Assembly: GCA_039796495.1 (NCBI GenBank)
Contig: JBDKJQ010000063.1
Coordinates: 1-41,920 of the forward strand
Length of the DNA stretch: 41,920 nt
Origin: ARS1285 sp039796495
GTDB taxonomy: Archaea > Nanobdellota > Nanobdellia > Pacearchaeales > GW2011-AR1
Direction: 5' to 3'
The notes beneath the pieces are model-generated. The model saw nothing but the letters and a program-made list of their open reading frames with translations, did no database searches and had not been told where the DNA came from. This document shows, one piece after another, positions 36,715 through 41,920 of this stretch; the stretch's first letter is position 1; every line of letters begins with the position of its first letter. The translations under genes and the position numbers were made by a program.

Positions 36715-38994
36715 ATGCTATTCAAACCCGGGACGAAACTATATTCGTATGAAGTCATCAAAGAAGAGGGTAGCAAGACGTTATACGTGAATTATTTGGG
36801 AGCGAGCTTTGTGCCTAACCTTGCCGATGCAAGTGATGTTATGACAAGGACGATTGATCTTTTGATAGAAGCAACCGGCGTTTCCCGGATTGTGTTTGTA
36901 CAGCAACGAAACTATAGCTATAATACTGAGCAGACATTTATGCTACAAGAAATAGCAAATCTCCATGTTTTTCTCACCAAACAAGAAAAAATTCTTTATC
37001 CATCGAAATTATCGATTTTGAATACTGATAGGGTCGGCAAGCGATATAATGATGTTGCTTATTTGTTAGTACGGTTAAAAAGCGATCCGATCGCATGCTT
37101 TGTTGAACTGAAAAAAATTATTGCACAGGAACGAAATGAACTTGAAAAAGTATCGGATACCATGAAAATAGACCAGCTCAGTTATGTAACGTTGTTGGAA
37201 AAGTTTGAACATTTATTAGAAAATACCGAGCTTATAAAAAAATCAAAAAAATATCTTGAAGACGGTTATCAGCGTGCGATTTATCATAATTTTTTCAGGC
37301 CTGAAATTATTCCTAACTTTACATTTACACGATTAGTTGCAAGCATACCTGCGGATGCCCGCATCATTGACCAGTACGAGATCGGGGAGTCATTTGACCG
37401 CTCTGTTGTTACTATCCTGAAGCGGGAGAGCGATGCAAAATATATGTATCATCTTATGCCTCCGGAGTATTCTCTGGAAGAAGAGATGCAAAACTTGATT
37501 AATTTGGCTAGAAATGTGCTTATTGAGCATCAGCCGAAAGCAGAAGAATTTACTGATCCTGAGAAAACACGACAAGTTTTTTTTAATGTTTCACGGGATC
37601 TGTTGCGTGATCTGGCAGAAAGCAAGAAAATCAATCTTGAGTATAAGGATCTGAATGTGATGGCAAAAATTTTAGTACGACATACGATCGGTTTTGGACT
37701 TGTTGAAGTGTTGTTAGAAGACCGAAATATTCAGGATGTGGTTTTGAATGCGCCTATATCTTCAAATAATATTTTTTTACGGCATCAGACGTATGATGAA
37801 TGCATTACTAATATTATCCCTTCACGGGAAGATGCTGATTCATGGGCTGCAAAATTCAGGATGATTTCTGGAAGACCTCTTGACGAGGCGAATCCTATTC
37901 TGGATACTGATCTAAGCTTGGGGAATATCAGATCACGAGTAGCAGTCATTCAGCAGCCGCTGTCACCTCAGGGATTGGCATATGCAATTCGAAGACATCG
38001 GGAAAGCCCGTGGACCTTGCCTTTATTTGTCAAAAATAAAATGTTAAACAGTTTTGCTGCAGGTCTCTTAAGCTTTTTGATTGATGGTTCACGAACCCTT
38101 CTTGTTGCTGGTACTCGATCAAGTGGTAAAACAAGCTTGCTTGGAGCATTGCTTTTAGAGATCATGCCGAAATATAGAATCATTGTATTAGAAGATACCG
38201 CGGAACTTCCGGTCGATGCGATACGAAAGCTGCATTATGACATTTTGAGAATGAAAGTGAGAAGTGCTCTCGTGAAAGAAAGTGCTGAAGTCGGTGCTGA
38301 TGAAGGAATACGAACCTCCTTGCGATTGGGAGATAGCAGCTTAATTGTAGGAGAAGTGAGATCAATGGAAGCACGTGCGTTATATGAAGCAATGAGAGTT
38401 GGGGCGTTGGCAAATGTTGTTGCAGGTACTATTCATGGTGCTTCACCGTATGGTGTCTTTGATAGAGTTGTCAATGATCTAGGCGTTCCTACCACCAGTT
38501 TTAAGGCAACTGACTGTATCATTGTCGCAAATCCGGTGCGCACTCCTGATGGATTGAGCGCAGTGAAGCGGGTTATCCAAGTTACTGAGATCAGAAAACA
38601 CTGGACGCGTGATCCGGAAGAAGAAGGGGGATTTGTTGACTTATTAAAATATAATGTTGAAAAAGACGAATTAGAAGCAACTGACGAATTAATTAATGGA
38701 GATTCTGAAATGATTAAGGCCATTGCAGCAGGTGTGAAGGGATGGGCTGGGAATTGGGACGCAGTGTATGATAATATCTTATTACGCGCAAAAATAAAAC
38801 AGGAAGTTGTGGATTTAAGCGAAAAATTCAAGCGACCGGAGATACTCGAGGCAGATTTTAATTCATTAAGCAATAATATGTTTCATCAGTTTTCCAAGGA
38901 TGTCCAGGATGAGTTTGGTTTGCCGCTCAGTGATAAGGTATTTCCGTTATGGAAAACATGGGCATTGCGGGAATTGAAATCGAGATATCAATAG
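36715..38994 (+). CDS. Type II/IV secretion system ATPase (VirB11/TadA/ArlI-like)
   Basis: A 759-aa hexameric motor ATPase for pilus, archaellum or secretion assembly. The first half (about 1-300) is a family-variable N-terminal domain; then comes the N2 domain with HTIGFGLVEVLLEDRNIQDVV and RSRVAVIQQPLSPQGLAYAIRR (split here only by a helix), Walker A AGTRSSGKTS near 464, the Asp box VLEDTAE, Walker B-like LIVGEVRS near 545, and the His box AGTIHG. Start 36715 has a good SD (aaggag about eight bases upstream); an upstream TTG/ATG extension overlaps the previous gene. The usual partner membrane platform protein (TadC/ArlJ) is not in the window, so the exact machine is open. Confidence 0.9.
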   Translation: MLFKPGTKLYSYEVIKEEGSKTLYVNYLGASFVPNLADASDVMTRTIDLLIEATGVSRIVFVQQRNYSYNTEQTFMLQEIANLHVFLTKQEKILYPSKLSILNTDRVGKRYNDVAYLLVRLKSDPIACFVELKKIIAQERNELEKVSDTMKIDQLSYVTLLEKFEHLLENTELIKKSKKYLEDGYQRAIYHNFFRPEIIPNFTFTRLVASIPADARIIDQYEIGESFDRSVVTILKRESDAKYMYHLMPPEYSLEEEMQNLINLARNVLIEHQPKAEEFTDPEKTRQVFFNVSRDLLRDLAESKKINLEYKDLNVMAKILVRHTIGFGLVEVLLEDRNIQDVVLNAPISSNNIFLRHQTYDECITNIIPSREDADSWAAKFRMISGRPLDEANPILDTDLSLGNIRSRVAVIQQPLSPQGLAYAIRRHRESPWTLPLFVKNKMLNSFAAGLLSFLIDGSRTLLVAGTRSSGKTSLLGALLLEIMPKYRIIVLEDTAELPVDAIRKLHYDILRMKVRSALVKESAEVGADEGIRTSLRLGDSSLIVGEVRSMEARALYEAMRVGALANVVAGTIHGASPYGVFDRVVNDLGVPTTSFKATDCIIVANPVRTPDGLSAVKRVIQVTEIRKHWTRDPEEEGGFVDLLKYNVEKDELEATDELINGDSEMIKAIAAGVKGWAGNWDAVYDNILLRAKIKQEVVDLSEKFKRPEILEADFNSLSNNMFHQFSKDVQDEFGLPLSDKVFPLWKTWALRELKSRYQ

Positions 38995-39097
38995 TAACAT
39001 CGCTTTTCTGGACGTTAATTTATTCTCTGGAAAAATGAAATTTACAGCAATGTATTTAAAGCTGTTTTCACTATTTTTTTTGTTACACCACACGCAA

Positions 39098-41920
39098 ATG
39101 GTTTTCAAGAGGTACATTAAGAGAGGTGGAAAGCTGTTTGGACCTTATTATTATGAGTCCTATCGAGATGAGAAAGGAGTTGTCCGAAAGAAATATATCG
39201 GCACCGATCTTCCAGTAAGAAGGACTGCGCCTCGAAACGTGTACCTTTTTATTTTGTTCGGTATTTTATTATGCACTTTCTTATTCTTTTTTTTTAGTAA
39301 TAAAGGTGGTGTAACTCTATTTCATATTTCTCTCTCAAAAATTTCCGGATATGTTGTCAGCTCTTTGGCAGAGGAGACTGTTGTTGAACAGTTTGATAAC
39401 GTTATTGATTTGGAAATTATAGAGCCACTTACTCTTAATGGGGAGGCAGTAGGCACTAACAAAAATGAGCGTATGGATTTTGATGTGGAGGGAGGATTAC
39501 GACTCTATTTTAATGTACTTGATTATGATACGTACGTTGATCAGATAGCAGAGAAGAGTTTAAAGCAAGCGGCGAATAAAACCAGTGAAGAGATTATTCC
39601 AGAAGAGAGTTTCTCTCAGGATGAATCTGAAGAAAACCTTCCTCCTGTTGAAGAAGAACCTGATGATACAATCGATGATGATATTGTAGTGCAACCAGTG
39701 CCTATCGAAGAAGATCGTGGACAAGAAGAAAATCTACAAGAAGGTAGTAAGGATAAAGATACGTCGGAAGACGAGCCTACCAGTAATTCTTCTGGCGAAT
39801 CGAATCCGGAAGAATCTTCTCAGTCCGATTCTGTCTTAGAAACACAACCTGTTGAAGAGGAAGAGGCTGAAGTTGAAGAAGAACCTTCGAGGGAGGTAGT
39901 GCAATCATCTGACAATAAAGATGAACTTGCCCAAGAATCTCGGGGTGAAAATGAAATTGCTGCTGAGCCAGAAAGTAGTGCTCCCATAACCGGTAATTTC
40001 ATGAGATTTTTTGGACTTGTGGGCAGAGTTATTGGAGTTGAAGAGGAAGAGGCAGCCGATGATTTAGCGGAAGATACAGGAGCGCTTGAAGAAAGTAATG
40101 AAGCGAAAAAAACTTTTGAAGAAATTTCTTTAGAAACGCTTCAGCAAACAATTGAAGAATTGAATAAAGAAGAACTTGATGTCATTGAGGAGAATTCTGT
40201 CGTAGAAATGGATGAAGATGAGTTTGTCATTGCTCTCAATGAGAGTGCTGCTCAGGAACATGATGTTGATTACAAATGGGCATATAATGTTGCATTAAAA
40301 GATTATCATTTTTTGGCGAGTATTACGGTTACCAGTGAAGAGGAGATGGGAATGTATGATGAGACTTCCTTGAAAATAGGGAATACCTTGTTAAGTTTTC
40401 AGGATTTAGTTGATGCGGGATATACTGTTAGATTTGAAAAGCCGCTTATTACCTCTGTAGGAAAGGAAGTTGAAAAAAAAGAAATAGAAATTATTGAGAT
40501 AAATCAAACGGAAAAAAGTGCTGAAGATACGCCGACCGAAATAGAGGATGAAGAACTTTTGGAAATTCCGGTTGAGACGCCTGAAACTTCTGGTGAGAGT
40601 GTAGTGCAACCTGAAATTCCTCAGGAAAATCTTGCAGAAGAAAATGAAACTGAACAGGGTGTAGAGGAAAATGCATCTAATTCTTTGGGAACGCAGCCGG
40701 TTGAGGGTGATGCTGGTGAAGGTGAATTGGAGAATGATTCTGAAGAAGTTCCCGAAGAAACTTTAGATTCTGGTGAAAACGAAATTTCAGAAGCTGTAGT
40801 GCAACCAAGTGAATCTGTAGAAACTCCTGAAGAAAATATTCCTACAGAAATTACTAAAACGGAAACACAAGAATCTGAACCCGTGGAAAGTGATTCTTCT
40901 GTTGAAACTGGCGAGCTTGCTCCTATCACTGGAAATTTTGCGAGATTTTTTGGATTAGTTGGCAGGGCTATCGGAGTTGATGAACCCCTAGTTGAGGATG
41001 AATATTATGAACATACTATGGCAGTATATATTGAGCGAGATTTTTCAGAGGCGTATACATCAGACAAATTAGTTATCGGAAAAGACTTTGAAGATATTGA
41101 TGGGAATGGCGAATTAAATGTCGGAGATATTATTATTTTAGATCCCTCACTCAAAATTATTCCCTTGAGCAATGCCATTCATTTAAATGAAGACAGAAAT
41201 TTTATCAGGAATATTTACAATGAAACTAAAGACAGAGATGATGTGTGGGCTTTTGTTAACAATAGTCATTATGTCCGTGCCCACTTTCAGGAACCACTCG
41301 GAAAACATAATGATATCACGGTTTATGCGAGAATGCTTAATTATACGGAAGACAGTTCTTCCGCAACTATAGAAATCTATAAGGAGAATAGCGATGAGAA
41401 TGTTGCACTTATAGAAAATATAACTACTGAAAATTTTTATTCTACTCTTTTGACTGGACTGAATGACAGCGAGAAATATGATACATTCTATCTGAAGATA
41501 GTTGGTAATGATTCTCTCTCAGGAATTGAATTTGATTATATTGTTGACCCGGTTACCACGCCTGCTCTTGAGTTTGTTTCTCCATCTCCGGCGAATGCGA
41601 CAACGACTGCTAATTTTAGTGTCAGCTTTAACACCAGCATTGAAATTGGAAACCTCAGTGATGTTAAATGGAACTGGAATGGAACGAATTTTAGCTTGTA
41701 TAATCAGAGCGTTGCTCTTCTGTTTAATTTTGATAATAGAAGCGTTTTTGGAGAAAATGACACCCGTATTGTTGATTTTTCTACTAACCAAAATAATGGC
41801 ACTGCGTATCTTGGTGGAAGAGTTAATATCACAAACTGTAAATTTGGCAATTGTTTTACTTTTGACGGTAATAATGATTACATTAATGTCAGTGATAGTA
41901 ATAGTTTAGATCTTACGACT
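39098..41920 (+). CDS. Large cell-surface protein with acidic repeats and LamG domain (runs off the window)
   Basis: At least 941 codons, no stop before the window end. The N-terminal cytoplasmic part carries KRGGKLFGPYYYES ... RKKYIG, a motif I associate with small K-R-G-K-x-x-G-P-Y domains, then one transmembrane helix at residues 48-66. Outside are long Glu/Ser/Pro-rich stretches with two copies of APITGNFxRFFGLVGRxIGV (residues 295-314 and 608-627) and four VVQ-containing units. Near 666-670 a D-I-D-G-N-G loop resembles a calcium-binding EF-hand or dockerin loop. The last 65 residues begin a LamG/concanavalin-like domain (DFSTNQNNGT; CFTFDGNNDYINV). Many N-x-S/T sites suggest glycosylation. 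TATA-like tatttaaag at 39053-39061 favours ATG 39098 over an in-frame ATG at 39035. Confidence 0.85.
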   Translation, partial: MVFKRYIKRGGKLFGPYYYESYRDEKGVVRKKYIGTDLPVRRTAPRNVYLFILFGILLCTFLFFFFSNKGGVTLFHISLSKISGYVVSSLAEETVVEQFDNVIDLEIIEPLTLNGEAVGTNKNERMDFDVEGGLRLYFNVLDYDTYVDQIAEKSLKQAANKTSEEIIPEESFSQDESEENLPPVEEEPDDTIDDDIVVQPVPIEEDRGQEENLQEGSKDKDTSEDEPTSNSSGESNPEESSQSDSVLETQPVEEEEAEVEEEPSREVVQSSDNKDELAQESRGENEIAAEPESSAPITGNFMRFFGLVGRVIGVEEEEAADDLAEDTGALEESNEAKKTFEEISLETLQQTIEELNKEELDVIEENSVVEMDEDEFVIALNESAAQEHDVDYKWAYNVALKDYHFLASITVTSEEEMGMYDETSLKIGNTLLSFQDLVDAGYTVRFEKPLITSVGKEVEKKEIEIIEINQTEKSAEDTPTEIEDEELLEIPVETPETSGESVVQPEIPQENLAEENETEQGVEENASNSLGTQPVEGDAGEGELENDSEEVPEETLDSGENEISEAVVQPSESVETPEENIPTEITKTETQESEPVESDSSVETGELAPITGNFARFFGLVGRAIGVDEPLVEDEYYEHTMAVYIERDFSEAYTSDKLVIGKDFEDIDGNGELNVGDIIILDPSLKIIPLSNAIHLNEDRNFIRNIYNETKDRDDVWAFVNNSHYVRAHFQEPLGKHNDITVYARMLNYTEDSSSATIEIYKENSDENVALIENITTENFYSTLLTGLNDSEKYDTFYLKIVGNDSLSGIEFDYIVDPVTTPALEFVSPSPANATTTANFSVSFNTSIEIGNLSDVKWNWNGTNFSLYNQSVALLFNFDNRSVFGENDTRIVDFSTNQNNGTAYLGGRVNITNCKFGNCFTFDGNNDYINVSDSNSLDLTT
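39980..40039 (+). repeat. 20-residue repeat in the surface protein, copy 1
   Basis: Encodes residues 295-314, APITGNFMRFFGLVGRVIGV. The second copy is at 40919-40978; 18 of 20 residues match while many third codon positions differ, which indicates selection on the protein sequence. It is a hydrophobic island within highly acidic flanks. Confidence 0.85.
40919..40978 (+). repeat. 20-residue repeat in the surface protein, copy 2
   Basis: Encodes residues 608-627, APITGNFARFFGLVGRAIGV. Its spacing of 313 residues from copy 1, and similar upstream motifs (TQPVE, then VVQP or VVQS), suggest duplication of a larger unit. Confidence 0.85.

Noticed and set aside
39035..39097. Earlier in-frame ATG extending the surface protein by 21 residues.
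   Set aside because: The TATA-like box at 39053-39061 lies inside this extension, so the transcript should start after it.
41502..41909. A 135-codon plus-strand frame and a minus-strand frame at the right end.
   Set aside because: Both are shadows of the surface protein frame, which continues unbroken to the window end.

Overview
The window looks like part of an AT-rich archaeal chromosome, most likely from a DPANN lineage such as Woesearchaeota or a relative; the lineage is inference. The support is: Orc1/Cdc6 and both PolD subunits, archaeal-type TyrRS, Lhr-like and Hef-like helicases, a Dph6-type enzyme, PRC-barrel proteins, a LamG-bearing surface protein, and TATA-like boxes 23-28 nt upstream of many start codons. 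That spacing implies largely leaderless transcription, with a minority of genes led by Shine-Dalgarno sites. No rRNA, tRNA, CRISPR array, insertion sequence or integrase was seen.

Layout. 1-6.0 kb: an FKBP isomerase, a UvrD-like helicase, small membrane proteins, a frameshifted gene in an 845-base gap, and three small DNA-binding-type proteins, one carrying a tetranucleotide repeat. 6.1-10.2 kb: an Lhr-like helicase trailed by an in-frame gene fossil, then three leftward genes. 10.2-17.1 kb: a probable replication origin (three ORB-like sites around an AT-rich core), then orc1/cdc6, DP1 and DP2, with a truncated Nudix-like reading frame between the polymerase subunits. 17.2-24.7 kb: a PurF-like enzyme with an altered PRPP loop, a TctA-like membrane protein, a small secreted acidic protein, an M29 aminopeptidase, a membrane protein, an anchored OB-fold protein, TyrRS and a TGS-type GTPase.

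24.8-26.7 kb holds four overlapping genes: an unknown 85-aa protein, an alkyladenine DNA glycosylase, Dph6, and a stand-alone glutamine amidotransferase. 26.8-32.6 kb: an M16 peptidase, a DUF378 protein, an arginase-fold protein with lost metal ligands, a 2',5'-RNA ligase-like protein, a split Hef (helicase and nuclease as adjacent genes) and an M50-like membrane protein without HExxH. 32.6-41.9 kb: a hairpin-rich spacer, a PRC-barrel protein, three related small membrane proteins, two leftward coiled-coil proteins, an unknown protein, a secretion-type ATPase and the start of a large surface protein that runs off the window.

How the parts fit. Genes immediately on both sides of the proposed origin point away from it, as expected for a bidirectional origin next to its initiator and replicative polymerase. 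The right end has the look of an envelope or secretion module (ATPase, repeated membrane proteins, coiled coils, surface adhesin), but no platform protein was found. The most notable points are the origin, the Dph6-amidotransferase coupling, several enzyme folds with altered active sites (PurF-like, arginase-like, M50-like), and the gene remnants.
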